A stretch of DNA of 64,000 nucleotides from Luteolibacter ambystomatis (GCF_018137965.1 NZ_CP073100.1:930001-994000), one strand, 5' to 3'; positions 25,133 through 33,912 are shown, counted from the stretch's first letter. Numbers and translations: made by a program. The notes: a model not told the origin generated them from the letters alone.

Positions 25133-25663
25133 ATGAGCGCGGACGAGCAAAATCCCTACGCCCCACCTTCAAGCGAGCCCTTGCCTCCCCCGGTTGCAGG
25201 GAGCGGGCGGTTCCTCCTGGCGTCTCCGTGGATCCGCCTGGGAAGTGCCATCATCGACGGGATCATCAACTTGGCGATTTTCCACGTAATCCGCGTGGCG
25301 TTCTCCATGTTCGGAGTATCCCCATCATGGGATCGCACGGGCGAGGGCTCCCGTGAAATCAGCTATGGCATGGCGCTGCTGGGAGTCCTCATCTTCTATG
25401 CCGTTCACTGGCATTGGCTCAGTGCCAATGGCCAGACGATCGGCAAGAAGCTCGTTCGCATCCGGATCGCGACGATGACTGGCGAAAAGCCTTCCATGAC
25501 CGACCTGGTCATCAAGCGGTATGGCTTCATCAGTGTGTTGAACTTCATCCCCTTCGTGGGCGCATGGATCGGCTTGGTGGATAGTCTCTGCATTTTCCGG
25601 AAGAATCACCGCTGTCTTCACGATGAGATCGCAGGCACCCAGGTGGTTCGAATCGTGGAGTAA
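25133..25663 (+). CDS. RDD-family membrane protein
   Basis: This 176-residue protein has a Pro-rich N-terminus (NPYAPPSSEPLPPP) and then the RDD pattern ASPWIRLGSAIIDGIINLAI, with the R and D residues of the family. Two further helices and GQTIGKKLVRIRI follow. RDD proteins are inner-membrane, sometimes linked to transport or ion homeostasis, and this one could be either. The start MSADEQNPYAPP avoids a less likely N-terminal extension. It lies 57 bp after the kinase and is convergent with the ACT gene. Confidence 0.88.
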   Translation: MSADEQNPYAPPSSEPLPPPVAGSGRFLLASPWIRLGSAIIDGIINLAIFHVIRVAFSMFGVSPSWDRTGEGSREISYGMALLGVLIFYAVHWHWLSANGQTIGKKLVRIRIATMTGEKPSMTDLVIKRYGFISVLNFIPFVGAWIGLVDSLCIFRKNHRCLHDEIAGTQVVRIVE

Positions 25664-25701
25664 CGATTCTGGCCGGGAAGCCGCTGCGGATGATTGCGTT
25701 C

Positions 25702-26100
25702 TCACCCGTTCACCAGACAATCCGCGAGCAGCACCCGTGCCTTCGCATTGTCGCTGGTGGAGAGGATGACCGTGGCCCAGCCCTGGTCGCGGCGGACGAA
25801 GCGGATGGCGCTGATGTTGATCTGCGGCTCGCGGAAACGGGCGGCGATGCGGGCGATGGCACCCGGTTGGTCTTCGATGCGGATGACGAGGACTTCCTCG
25901 CTCATGGCGTGGTACCCGGCGGCGGTGAGGACGCGCAGAGCTTCGTCATACGGCTCGGCTTCGAGACGGATGACGGCGTGCTCATGATCGTCCGTGCCAT
26001 CGATCTGGAGGATGTTCACACCGCGTTCTGCGAGCAGGCCGGTGATGTCCGCGAGGATGCCGGGACGGGTGGCGGGAACGAGGATGAGGATCTCTTTCAT
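25702..26100 (-). CDS. Double ACT-domain protein
   Basis: This 132-residue protein consists of two ACT domains. The first covers about residues 1-66 (EILILVPATRPGILADITGL, then GVNILQIDG), the second about 67-132 (VLVIRIEDQPGAIARIAARF, then INISAIRFVRRD). ACT domains bind amino acids and regulate metabolic enzymes. It lies 11 bp after histidine decarboxylase on the same strand, so a role in sensing an amino acid for that operon is an attractive inference. Confidence 0.9.
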   Translation of the reverse strand: MKEILILVPATRPGILADITGLLAERGVNILQIDGTDDHEHAVIRLEAEPYDEALRVLTAAGYHAMSEEVLVIRIEDQPGAIARIAARFREPQINISAIRFVRRDQGWATVILSTSDNAKARVLLADCLVNG

Positions 26101-26111
26101 GGAAGAAGTGA

Positions 26112-27347
26112 TCAGAGAAGAGAGATGGGAAGGGAATCGGGAGAAGACCGAGGATGGAAAGGATTGGGTGGGTCGGCACTGCCCGAACTGTTACCAGTCC
26201 GGCTACGAAGAGAGGCGGCGACGTCGGCGACAACCTGGTCGACGGTTTCGCGGGTGACGTGGGGCATGGTGATGAGGTGGGCGATGTGTTCGTGCGGAGC
26301 GATCTGCCAACGGCGGATGACTTCATCGCCCGGGCGGGGAAAGACGACGGTGATGGAGTTTTCATGCCGCCAGGCGGGAAGTCCGGCGGCGTGGAAGCGG
26401 GCGATGGCATGGTCCGCGACTTCCAGACATCCGGCGACGCGCTTGCGCATTCCGTCCTCGCCCCAGCGCTGGAAGGCACTCCACAAGACTAGCGGGCCGA
26501 GCGCGCTGCGGCTGCCGAGGATGGTGGTGTCCATGACGCCGACGTATTCCACGCTGCGGGCGACACGCTCGGTGTGGGAACGGCGGGCGAGGACGACACC
26601 ACAGGGGACGGGACTGCCGGTGAACTTGTGGCCGGAGACGGCGATGGAGTCGATGCCTGCATCGAAGCCGAAGGGCTGCGGCCGCGCGACCCATGGCAGG
26701 ATCATGCCGGAGAGGGCCGCATCCGCGTGGATGTAGTGGCGGGTGATGGCGAGTTCCTTGAGGATGGAGCGGATCTTGACGAGGTCATCCACCGCGCCGT
26801 GCATGGTGGTGCCGATGTTGGCGAAGAGGATGGGCGGGACATCGCGGTGGAGGCGGAGGGTTTCGCGGAGATCGTCGTAGTCGATCTCGCCGTTGTCCTG
26901 GCCGCGGATCATGATGCTGCGCGCACCGAGCACGCGGACGATCTTCGCGGCGGAGTAGTGGGTGTGCTCGGAGAAATAGACGACTCCCTCCGGGAAGAGT
27001 TCACGGGCGAGGTAGAGGCCGTAGAGATTGCCCTCGGTGCCGCCGGAGGTGACATAGCCCCAGGTTTGATCGACGGGGGCGCGGAGGTGTTTCTGGAAGA
27101 CACCGATGACCTCGCGCTCGAAGGGGAAGGAGTTTTCCCGGTAGATGGAATCCGCGAAGGGATCTCCGCAATTATTCAGCGGATAGCGGAGAAAAGGGGC
27201 GAGCTCCGGGTAGTCGAAATCCTGACTGCAGGGGTAACCGACGAGCGAAGGTGAGATCTCCGTGATGTGCTGGTAAAAGGCCTCCAGTCGTGTCCGCGCC
27301 TCAGGTGGCAGAGGCGGCATGGGCAGAGGGCCGGAAAGGTCATCCAT
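26112..27347 (-). CDS. hdc: Histidine decarboxylase (PLP-dependent)
   Basis: This 411-residue group II decarboxylase converts histidine to histamine and CO2. Seen are the cofactor-binding GYVTSGGTEGNLYGLYLAR, SEHTHYS, FANIGTTMHGAVDDL, IHADAALSG (Asp209) and SGHKFTGSPVPCG with the Schiff-base Lys241. These match bacterial Hdc; related serine or aromatic decarboxylases are less likely. The C-terminal 31 residues (RSRTGNSSGSADPPNPFHPR...) are low-complexity and partly encoded by a family A-like repeat, so the tail may be acquired. It sits 68 bp downstream of prfA and 11 bp upstream of the ACT gene. Confidence 0.88.
   Translation of the reverse strand: MDDLSGPLPMPPLPPEARTRLEAFYQHITEISPSLVGYPCSQDFDYPELAPFLRYPLNNCGDPFADSIYRENSFPFEREVIGVFQKHLRAPVDQTWGYVTSGGTEGNLYGLYLARELFPEGVVYFSEHTHYSAAKIVRVLGARSIMIRGQDNGEIDYDDLRETLRLHRDVPPILFANIGTTMHGAVDDLVKIRSILKELAITRHYIHADAALSGMILPWVARPQPFGFDAGIDSIAVSGHKFTGSPVPCGVVLARRSHTERVARSVEYVGVMDTTILGSRSALGPLVLWSAFQRWGEDGMRKRVAGCLEVADHAIARFHAAGLPAWRHENSITVVFPRPGDEVIRRWQIAPHEHIAHLITMPHVTRETVDQVVADVAASLRSRTGNSSGSADPPNPFHPRSSPDSLPISLL
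26181..26207. repeat. Family A-like repeat inside hdc 3' end
   Basis: GCCCGAACTGTTACCAGTCC followed by GGCTACG is about 80 percent identical to the family A half at 63161-63186 and very close to the A' copy at 14463. It encodes residues 381-389 of histidine decarboxylase, at the junction of the folded domain and the disordered tail. Confidence 0.5.
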
Positions 27348-27414
27348 CGACCATGACTATGCACCCGGATGCAGGGAAAGGGAATGCGGAATGATGCGAG
27401 ACGAAGGCTCGATC

Positions 27415-28488
27415 TCACAATCCCGCTTCCGCGAGGCGCTCGGCCATTTCGGTTTTCTGGAGTTCGTGGGTGAACTCGAAGAAATCGCCGTCGAGGATGC
27501 CGGTGAGGTTGTGCGAGGTGTGGCCGATGCGGTGGTCGGTGACGCGCGATTGCGGGAAATTGTAGGTGCGGATTTTCTCCGAACGGTCGCCGGAGCCGAT
27601 GAGCGAGCGGCGGTGGGCGGAGTGGGCGTCCTGTTGCTCGCGCAGCTTCATCTCATAGAGCTTGGTGCGGAGGATCTGGAGGCCCTTTTCCTTGTTCTGG
27701 ATCTGGGAGCGGCCGTCCTCGCAGCGAACCATGATGCCGGTGGGGAGGTGGAAGATCTGCACGGCGGACTCGGTGCGGTTCACGTGCTGGCCACCGGCAC
27801 CGCCGGCCCGGCAGACCTCGATGCGGAGGTCGTCCGCCTTGATCTCGACATCGACTTCCTCGGCTTCCGGCATGACGGCGACGGTGACGGTGGAGGTGTG
27901 GATGCGGCCTTGTGCCTCGGTGGCGGGGACGCGCTGGACGCGGTGGACGCCGGATTCGTACTTGAGGAAGCGGAAGACCTCATCGCCGGTGATCTTGAGG
28001 ATGACTTCCTTGAAGCCGCCGACTTCGGAGGGACTGCTTTCGAGGTGCTCGGCTTTCCAGCCCCGGAGTTCGGCGTGGCGCTGGTACATGCGCATGAGTT
28101 CCGCGGCAAAGAGAGAGGCCTCGTCACCACCGGCACCGGCGCGGATTTCCAGCATGGCATCCCGGTCCTCGTTGGGATCGGCGGGGAGGAGGGCGTATTG
28201 GAGGTCCTCGGCGAGCCGGGCGCTTTCCTTTTGGAGGGCGGGGATTTCCTCTGCGGCCATGGCGGAGAGGTCGGGGTCCTCGCTCTTTGCCAGCTCCTCG
28301 TTGTCGGCGAGCTGGCGCTGGATGTCCTCGTGGCGCTCCCAGAGGTCGAGGGTCTGGCGGAGCTTGCGGTGCTCGCGGAGGAGTTCGGTGGCGAGCTTCG
28401 GATTCGAGAAGAGATCGGGATTGCCTACGGCGGCATCGAGTTCGTCGAAGCGCAGGCGGCGTTTGGCGATGAGAGCGGAGTAATCCAT
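27415..28488 (-). CDS. prfA: Peptide chain release factor 1
   Basis: This 357-residue RF1 recognises UAA/UAG in the ribosome and hydrolyses peptidyl-tRNA. The catalytic GGQ lies in CRAGGAGGQHVNRTESAV. The domain order is complete: an N-terminal helical domain starting MDYSALIAKRRLRFDELDAA, the central EIRAGAGGDEASLFA block, and the C-terminal QSRVTDHRIGHTSHNL. The open frame extends 67 codons further upstream through a family C repeat; the start chosen is the normal RF1 start. It heads a probable prfA-hdc-ACT transcription unit. Confidence 0.97.
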   Translation of the reverse strand: MDYSALIAKRRLRFDELDAAVGNPDLFSNPKLATELLREHRKLRQTLDLWERHEDIQRQLADNEELAKSEDPDLSAMAAEEIPALQKESARLAEDLQYALLPADPNEDRDAMLEIRAGAGGDEASLFAAELMRMYQRHAELRGWKAEHLESSPSEVGGFKEVILKITGDEVFRFLKYESGVHRVQRVPATEAQGRIHTSTVTVAVMPEAEEVDVEIKADDLRIEVCRAGGAGGQHVNRTESAVQIFHLPTGIMVRCEDGRSQIQNKEKGLQILRTKLYEMKLREQQDAHSAHRRSLIGSGDRSEKIRTYNFPQSRVTDHRIGHTSHNLTGILDGDFFEFTHELQKTEMAERLAEAGL

Positions 28489-28554
28489 GAAACGGGAAAG
28501 GCGGAGCCCGGTGGCGGGGGAAGGATGAACAGCGAATGGACGCGAATCCACGCG

Positions 28555-28651
28555 AATGTAGCCGAAAGCTCTGCTTTCGATCCCGGGGACGGGGCTGAAC
28601 GGCAGGGTGGGGTCCATCCACGCGGAGGGAAAGCTGGAGCTTCCCCCTGCA
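28555..28651 (-). repeat. Family C two-hairpin composite repeat (reversed)
   Basis: Here the unit is inverted. The CGAAAGC-type hairpin (CCGAAAGCTCTGCTTTCGA) comes first and the GGGAAAGCTGGAGCTTCCCC hairpin second, 97 bp in all. It fills the divergent gap between prfA and the Tat-signal gene, leaving about 50 bp on each side. Confidence 0.8.
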
Positions 28652-28699
28652 TCGACAATTTCCGTGGACGCGCGCGAGGTGCTCCGCATCTATTGTGGG

Positions 28700-30211
28700 A
28701 TGGTGGAACGCGATTGGACACGACGCGGTTTTGTATCGGCGACCACGCGGGGCGCGTTGCTCGGGGCGGGGAGTCTCGGGTTTCTATCGCGGCTGCCGCT
28801 GGTGTCCGCAGAGGAGGCGAAGGTGGATCCGCGGATGGTGCGGTTCCTGCCGGAGATCGAGCCGCTTGTCCGCCTGCTGGAGGACACGCCGCGCGAGCGC
28901 CTGCTGGAAGAGGTGGGCATGAAGATCAAGGGCGGCACGACGCATCGCGAGATCCTCACGGCGTTGTTGCTGGCAGGCATCCGCAATATCCAGCCGCGGC
29001 CGGTGGGCTTCAAATTCCATGCGGTGCTGGTGGTGAACTCGGCGCATCTCGCCAGTTTGAATTCGCCGCCGGGCGACCGTTGGCTGCCGCTGTTCTGGGC
29101 GTTGGATCAATTCAAGTTCTCGCAGGAAAGAGACAAGCAGGAGGGCGATTGGACGATGGAAGCGGTGAAGGAAGCGGATGTGGCTCCCGCGGATCAGGCG
29201 GTGGAGCGTTTCCGCAAGGGGATGGACGCGTGGGATTGGTCGGTCGCGGATGGTGCGGCAGCCGGGGTGGCGCGGAGCGTGAGCACGCAGGCGGCGTTTG
29301 ATCTGTTCTGCCGCTACGGCGCGCGCGACTACCGGGACATCGGCCACAAGGCGATCTATGTTTCGAACAGCTGGCGGCTGTTGGAGACGATCGGCTGGCA
29401 GCACGCGGAGCCGGTGTTGCGTTCGCTGGCGTATGCGATGCTGGAATTCTCCGGCGCGAATCCATCGACGAAGGATGTGCTGGCGGATCGGCCGGGGCGG
29501 AAGAATGAAGAGCGGCTCAAAGAGCTGCGTACGACCTGGAACAGCGGCGAGAACCGTGCCGATGCGGTGGGGGAGATGATGAAGGTGCTGCGTGCCGGGA
29601 CGTGGGATGATGCTTCGGCGAAGGTCGTGGCGCTGATCAATGGTAGCTGTAGCCCGCAGCCGGTGTGGGACGGGATGTTCCAATTCGCGGGCGAGCTGCT
29701 GATGCGCTCGCCGGGGATCATCACGCTGCACGCGTCCACGACCACGAACGCCCTGCACTATGCCTTCCAGCATGCTAGGGATGATGCGACGCGGCGCTTC
29801 CTGATGCTCCAGAACGCATCGTTCCTCACACTGTTCCGCGATGATGCGGAGGTGAAGGGCGGGGTGGAGATCGATACGTTCGAGGCGTTGCCAGCGGAGC
29901 TGAAAGGCGAGGAAGCGGTGGCGGAGATTTTCGTGGGGCTGGCGGAGGACCGCATGACGGCGGCGCGGAGGACGCTGGGGTATCTGGATGCGGGAGGGAA
30001 TCCGAAGTTGTTCACGGACGCGGCGCAGCGGTTGATCTATCTGAAGGGGACGGACTCGCACGACTATAAGTATAGTAGCGCGGTGATCGAGGACTTCGGC
30101 GGGCTGTCGCCGGCGTGCCGGAACCGGTTCCTGGCGGCGAGCACGCATTGGCTGAAGGGATCGTCCATCGCGGACAGTCCGCTGGTGGCGCGGAGCCGGG
30201 CGGCGTTGTGA
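28700..30211 (+). CDS. Tat-signal hypothetical protein
   Basis: This 503-residue protein starts MVERDWTRRGFVSATTRGAL, a twin-arginine export signal (TRRGF) with a hydrophobic stretch to about residue 32, so it is probably exported folded. The mature domain is mostly helical, with conserved-looking blocks KGGTTHREILTALLLAGIRN, FKFHAVLVVNSAHLAS, YVSNSWRLLETIGWQHAEP and ITLHASTTTNALHYAFQ. Similar Tat-signal proteins of unknown function are known in Planctomycetota and Verrucomicrobiota. Abundant His residues near the centre might bind metal or cofactor, which would explain Tat export. Confidence 0.75.
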   Translation: MVERDWTRRGFVSATTRGALLGAGSLGFLSRLPLVSAEEAKVDPRMVRFLPEIEPLVRLLEDTPRERLLEEVGMKIKGGTTHREILTALLLAGIRNIQPRPVGFKFHAVLVVNSAHLASLNSPPGDRWLPLFWALDQFKFSQERDKQEGDWTMEAVKEADVAPADQAVERFRKGMDAWDWSVADGAAAGVARSVSTQAAFDLFCRYGARDYRDIGHKAIYVSNSWRLLETIGWQHAEPVLRSLAYAMLEFSGANPSTKDVLADRPGRKNEERLKELRTTWNSGENRADAVGEMMKVLRAGTWDDASAKVVALINGSCSPQPVWDGMFQFAGELLMRSPGIITLHASTTTNALHYAFQHARDDATRRFLMLQNASFLTLFRDDAEVKGGVEIDTFEALPAELKGEEAVAEIFVGLAEDRMTAARRTLGYLDAGGNPKLFTDAAQRLIYLKGTDSHDYKYSSAVIEDFGGLSPACRNRFLAASTHWLKGSSIADSPLVARSRAAL

Positions 30212-30349
30212 GGGAGGCGGAAGCTGGGCTTTCGGCCGTCAATCCGGTTGCGACTCCACACTGCCTTTCGCCGCCCCTACGGGGCTCAGAGGTTCACTTC
30301 TTCGCGCGCTGCTGACGGACCGTTGCCCCTTCCCGTAAAGCGCTCATCA

Positions 30350-30376
30350 CGCACGCGAAGCCAAGCTTCGCGCTAC
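30350..30376 (-). repeat. Family D repeat / hairpin between convergent genes
   Basis: Reverse-oriented family D copy, with GCGAAGC-CAA-GCTTCGC as a perfect 7-bp stem. It lies in the 161-bp gap between the Tat-signal gene and the aquaporin stop and may double as a terminator. GCCCC-TAC-GGGGC at about 30280 is a second small hairpin there. Confidence 0.45.
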
Positions 30377-30999
30377 CTATCCTCCGGATGCGTCGTCTTG
30401 AAGGCATAGGCCGCGACCACGGCTCCCAGCACCTGCGGCAGGAAGTGCAGCCAGCAGTCGCCGATGCGGAGCTTTCCGATCACGAGCAGCATGGTGCTGA
30501 CGGCGGGATTGAACGCCCCGCCGGAAATGCTGCCGACCGTGATCGCGCCAACGAGTACCGTGAAGCCGATGGCGAGGCCGTAGTTGGAGTTTCCGGAGGT
30601 GGCTTTGGCAGTGGCGGTGCTCAGCACCACCCAGGCGAGGGCGAAGGTGAACAGCAGTTCCGAGATCAGGGTGGGCGTGCTCTTCAGCGCCAGAGGATCG
30701 ACTCCCTGCCCGGGGACGAGCGCCTTCGCGACGAAGACGGCGGCCACTCCGGCAAGAAGCTGGACGACAATGTAGGAGATGAGGTCCTGCAATGAACTGC
30801 GGCCGCGCAGATAGACCGCGAGCGACACCGCCGGATTGTAGTGGGCGCCGGAGACATGGCCGCCTGCGTAGATCATCACCATCAGTACCGAGCCGATGGC
30901 AAAGGGGGCGTACGGCGTGCCGGTGCCGAGCACTGCCGCCGTGGCGACGGTGAGTGTCAGAAAAAACGTGCCGATGAATTCAACCAGAAGCTTTTTCAT
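30373..30999 (-). CDS. Aquaporin / MIP-family channel
   Basis: This 208-residue integral membrane channel has six helices and two half-helix NPA motifs: GAHYNPAVSLAVYLRGR in the first half and GGAFNPAVSTMLL in the second. These form the constriction for water or small solutes. The Arg after the first NPA half is shifted (YLRGR), and the second lacks the usual Arg three residues after NPA, so selectivity cannot be assigned confidently. The start MKKLLVEFIGTFFLTLTV is the normal one; a longer frame upstream is spurious. Confidence 0.92.
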   Translation of the reverse strand: MKKLLVEFIGTFFLTLTVATAAVLGTGTPYAPFAIGSVLMVMIYAGGHVSGAHYNPAVSLAVYLRGRSSLQDLISYIVVQLLAGVAAVFVAKALVPGQGVDPLALKSTPTLISELLFTFALAWVVLSTATAKATSGNSNYGLAIGFTVLVGAITVGSISGGAFNPAVSTMLLVIGKLRIGDCWLHFLPQVLGAVVAAYAFKTTHPEDR

Positions 31000-31048
31000 G
31001 CATCCCGATGTTAGATCGGCGGGATGATCCGATGCAAGCTCCGGAAAT

Positions 31049-31085
31049 AAAACGACCGCGATCCCAAGGGGAACGCGGTCGTTTT
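31049..31085 (-). terminator. Rho-independent terminator of rpsP
   Basis: AAAACGACCGCG and CGCGGTCGTTTT form a perfect 12-bp stem with an inner ATCCC/GGGAA extension. It ends TTTTATTT on the minus strand, 26 bp after the rpsP stop codon. Confidence 0.85.
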
Positions 31086-31111
31086 GGAAAGATATGTGCC
31101 CTGCGGCTTGC

Positions 31112-31363
31112 TTACTTGGAAGCGGCGGTGCGGGACTTGCGGATGATGCTGGCCACGGTTTCGGAGGCCTGGGCACCCACGGCGAGCCACTTGTCGGCCT
31201 TCTCGAGGTCGAGGTCGTAGTTGGCACCTTCCTTGAGCGGGTCGTAGGTGCCGATCTGCTCGATGTAACGACCGTCACGGCGCTTGCGGCTGTCCACAGC
31301 GACGATTTTGTAGTACGGGCGGTCCTTGGTGCCTTGGCGATTGAGTCGGAGAGCTACGGCCAT
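31112..31363 (-). CDS. rpsP: 30S ribosomal protein S16
   Basis: This 83-residue ribosomal protein starts [20 protein letters not shown] and continues [20 protein letters not shown] and DPL, the S16 signature. Its length matches the family. In many bacteria rpsP sits with rimM and trmD; here it is monocistronic with its own terminator, and the aquaporin gene follows on the same strand beyond it. Confidence 0.98.
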   Translation of the reverse strand: MAVALRLNRQGTKDRPYYKIVAVDSRKRRDGRYIEQIGTYDPLKEGANYDLDLEKADKWLAVGAQASETVASIIRKSRTAASK

Positions 31364-31514
31364 GTCAGTGGGTCGTTCGGAAGATGCCCGGAGACGGGCG
31401 GGCGCGGAAATTGCACCGACGCCCCCGGCTTGCCAAGCAGAAACTGCCGGGAAGTGACGTTTTTGTGAATAACTTGCTTCCGCAGGTCCGGATCGTGGGC
31501 TGGAATCCGGCCCC

Positions 31515-31868
31515 ATGGAAGTCCGATCCCACGCCGCGCAGGTTCCTTTCACCACCAAGGATGGCTCGACCATCCGCAGCCTGCTGGATCGGGCGAATGC
31601 GCCGGTGGAGAACCAGAGTCTGGCGGAGGCAACCATTCCGGCGGGTGGTGCGACCGAGCGGCACTACCACCGCGCCAGCGAGGAATTTTACTACCTGCTG
31701 GAAGGGCGGGGGATCATGGAGATCGATGGCGAATCCCGGGAGGTGGCCCCCGGCGATGCGATCCTGATCCCGGCCGGGGCCTGGCACCAGATCACGGCGG
31801 TGGAGCCGCTGCGGTTCCTGTGCTGCTGCGCGCCTCCGTACGCGCATGAGGACACGTTTTTCGAGTGA
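31515..31868 (+). CDS. Cupin-fold protein
   Basis: This 117-residue single-cupin protein has motif 1 at [20 protein letters not shown] (His-x-His with downstream Glu, the metal ligands) and motif 2 at [15 protein letters not shown] (final His ligand). It is probably a small metal-binding enzyme or sensor, such as a mannose-6-phosphate isomerase-like or dioxygenase-like cupin; the reaction is unknown. It is divergent from rpsP. The consecutive Cys ([12 protein letters not shown]) near the C-terminus are unusual. Confidence 0.88.
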   Translation: MEVRSHAAQVPFTTKDGSTIRSLLDRANAPVENQSLAEATIPAGGATERHYHRASEEFYYLLEGRGIMEIDGESREVAPGDAILIPAGAWHQITAVEPLRFLCCCAPPYAHEDTFFE

Positions 31869-31872
31869 GAGA

Positions 31873-31983
31873 ATGTAGGGGGAAGCTCCAGCTTTCCCGA
31901 TGGGGGTGGAGGTCGGTTGGCCTGACAGCCGCCGCCAACGGAGCTGACGGATACCATTCGAAAGCGGAGCTTTCGACCACATT
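31873..31983 (+). repeat. Family C two-hairpin composite repeat
   Basis: This copy begins five bases after the cupin stop codon. GGGGGAAGCTCCAGCTTTCC is the left hairpin and CGAAAGC-GGA-GCTTTCG the right one. The left and right hairpins match the copy at 19951, while the 55-bp middle differs more. Confidence 0.8.
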
Positions 31984-31995
31984 ACTGGAAAAACG

Positions 31996-32027
31996 ACAGC
32001 CCCCGGTCCTTTCGGAACGGGGGCTGT
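31996..32027 (-). terminator. Strong terminator of the DUF1080 gene
   Basis: ACAGCCCCCG and CGGGGGCTGT pair over 10 bp with a further TCC-TTTC-GGA tip. On the minus strand it ends in CGTTTTTCC, 29 bp after the DUF1080 stop codon, and also separates it from the convergent cupin gene. Confidence 0.85.
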
Positions 32028-32056
32028 GGGGAGAAAGCCGCTGGAGGCGGGAGCGT

Positions 32057-32743
32057 TTACTTCAGTTCCTTGATCCGCAGGTTGCGGAAGGAGACGGCAT
32101 CGCCGTGTTCCTGGAGGCAGAGGTGGCCCTTCGGCTCCTTGTTGAAGGAGGGCCAGTTGGCGAATTTGGACTTGGCGAGCAGTGCCTTGCCCTCGTCCGA
32201 GGCCATGTCGATGTCCGCGCTGGTGTTGCCGTTGATGGTGAGGGTGACCTTGGTGCCGACGACCTTGATCGAGCCATCGCTCCACTCGGTGACGGGCTTG
32301 GCCCATTCCTTCTTGCCGGGGATGATGTCGTAGAAGTTGCCGGCGATGTTGCCCTTCTTCAGCTCGTGCTCGTAGCCGGTGCCGAGGGAATCGAGGATCT
32401 GGTATTCCGGACCGGTTTCGTAGGGCTGGCCCTTGGCCTCGGAAACATGCCACATGATGCCGGAGTTGCCGTTCGCGGCGATCTTGAACTGGAAGCGGAA
32501 TTCGAAATCCTTGAACTCCTCCTTGCTGATCAGGTTGCCGCTGCCCTTGACGATCGAGATCGCGCCATCGGTGACGGTGGTCTTGTCGGAGGGTTTTTCC
32601 TCCTTGTAGTTGCGCCAGCCATCGAGGGTCTTGCCGTCGAAGAGGAGCTTGAAGCCATCTGCCTTCTCCTGGGGTGTGAGCTGGTTCGGCTCAGCAGCCA
32701 AGGCGGGCAGGGCGAGGGCGAGGAAAAGAAACGGGATCTTCAT
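32057..32743 (-). CDS. DUF1080 (3-keto-disaccharide hydrolase-like) secreted protein
   Basis: This 228-residue exported protein has a signal peptide (1-17, ending LPALAA). It then shows the DUF1080 pattern: GFKLLFDGKTLDGWRNYKEE, FEFRFQFKIAANGNSGIMWH, GPEYQILDS, WNGS-like WSDGSIKVVG and a final HLCLQEHGDAVSFRNLRIKE. The fold is a concanavalin-type beta-sandwich, and some members hydrolyse 3-keto glycosides. The family is greatly expanded in Verrucomicrobiota and Planctomycetota. It is probably separate from the aminotransferase operon (104 bp gap). Confidence 0.92.
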   Translation of the reverse strand: MKIPFLFLALALPALAAEPNQLTPQEKADGFKLLFDGKTLDGWRNYKEEKPSDKTTVTDGAISIVKGSGNLISKEEFKDFEFRFQFKIAANGNSGIMWHVSEAKGQPYETGPEYQILDSLGTGYEHELKKGNIAGNFYDIIPGKKEWAKPVTEWSDGSIKVVGTKVTLTINGNTSADIDMASDEGKALLAKSKFANWPSFNKEPKGHLCLQEHGDAVSFRNLRIKELK

Positions 32744-32847
32744 GCAATGCGTGTGCGTGGGTTGGGTTGTGTTTGTTAATAGCAAGAACAAGCGCGCGTG
32801 ACCAAACGGTCCCGCGCGCCTGCGATCTTTCAAAGTTGCACGTGATT

Positions 32848-33912
32848 TCAACCGAGGACGTCGTCCATGGCATCGATCAGCTCCTGCATGGTCTCGCGGG
32901 TCTCGTTGCCCATGTTGGAGATGCGGAAGGTGAGGCCCTTGATCTTGCCGTAGCCGCCGTTGATGACGAAGCCGTGCTTCGACTTCAGGTTCTTGATGAA
33001 GCCGGACTGGTCGAAGCCTTCCGGGGTATGGAAGCAGGTGAGCGTGAGCGAGCGGTTGCCCTCGGGAGCGAAGTTCTTGAAGCCGTGCTTCCCGCCCCAC
33101 TCGGCGATCATTTTGTTGTTCGCCTTGTGACGGGCCACGCGGTTGGCAAAGCCTTCCGACTTGATGTTGGCGAGGATCTGCTGGAGGCCGAAGAGCAGCG
33201 AGATGGCCGGGGTGGAGGGCGTGTTGTTCGCCTCGGCGTTCTTCGCGAACTCGAGGAAGTCGAAGTAGTAGCCGCGGTTCGGCTGGGCCTTGGCGCGGGC
33301 CATGGCGGCCTCGGAAACGGCGAACACGGCGAGGCCTGGTGGCAGCGCCAGCGCCTTCTGGACACCGGCGAGGGTGACATCGAGGCCCAGTTCATCCGCG
33401 TTGATCGGGGTGCCCGAGAGCGAGGACACGGTGTCCACGATCAGCAGCACGTCCTCGAAGGACTTCACGACCTTCGCGATGGCGGGGAGGTCGTTCATCA
33501 CGCCCGTGGAGGTCTCGTTGTGGATGAGGGTGACGGTGTCGAAGCCGCCTTCCGCGAGCTTGGCGCGGACGGCTTCCGGATCGATGGCCTCGCCCCATTC
33601 GACCTGGATCTTGTCCGCCTCGAAGCCGCACTTCTTCGCCACGTCGAACCACTTGTCCGAGAACGCGCCGCAGCAGAGGGTGAGCACCTTCTTGCGGACC
33701 AGGTTGCGCAGCGAGGCCTCCATCACGCCCCAGGCGGAGGAGGTGGAGAGGAAGACCGGGCGGGTGGTGCCGATGATCTCCTGCAGGCCGGGCTGGAGCG
33801 AGGCATAGAGGGCTTCGAACTCGGAGCCACGGTGGCCGATCATCGGCTGGCTCATGGCGGCGTAGGTTTCCTGCGAAACGTCGATCGGTCCGGGGATGAA
33901 GAGTTTGGGCAT
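32848..33912 (-). CDS. Class V aminotransferase (alanine/serine-glyoxylate type)
   Basis: This 354-residue PLP-dependent enzyme transfers an amino group, probably from alanine or serine to glyoxylate. Motifs are LFIPGPIDVSQETYAAMSQP, GHRGSEF, VTLIHNETSTGVMNDL, LIVDTVSSLSG (cofactor Asp) and the Schiff-base Lys in LAGVQKALALPPG. The overall match is to SGAT/AGAT rather than cysteine desulfurase. Phosphoserine aminotransferase is less likely. It is the third gene of a run ntrC-like, TPR, aminotransferase, with gaps of 73 and 49 bp, so cotranscription is plausible. Confidence 0.9.
   Translation of the reverse strand: MPKLFIPGPIDVSQETYAAMSQPMIGHRGSEFEALYASLQPGLQEIIGTTRPVFLSTSSAWGVMEASLRNLVRKKVLTLCCGAFSDKWFDVAKKCGFEADKIQVEWGEAIDPEAVRAKLAEGGFDTVTLIHNETSTGVMNDLPAIAKVVKSFEDVLLIVDTVSSLSGTPINADELGLDVTLAGVQKALALPPGLAVFAVSEAAMARAKAQPNRGYYFDFLEFAKNAEANNTPSTPAISLLFGLQQILANIKSEGFANRVARHKANNKMIAEWGGKHGFKNFAPEGNRSLTLTCFHTPEGFDQSGFIKNLKSKHGFVINGGYGKIKGLTFRISNMGNETRETMQELIDAMDDVLG

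Noticed and set aside
25640..25665. GGTTCGAATC resembling a tRNA T-loop
   Set aside because: It lies in the last codons of the RDD gene and no cloverleaf can be formed around it. I found no tRNA in the window.
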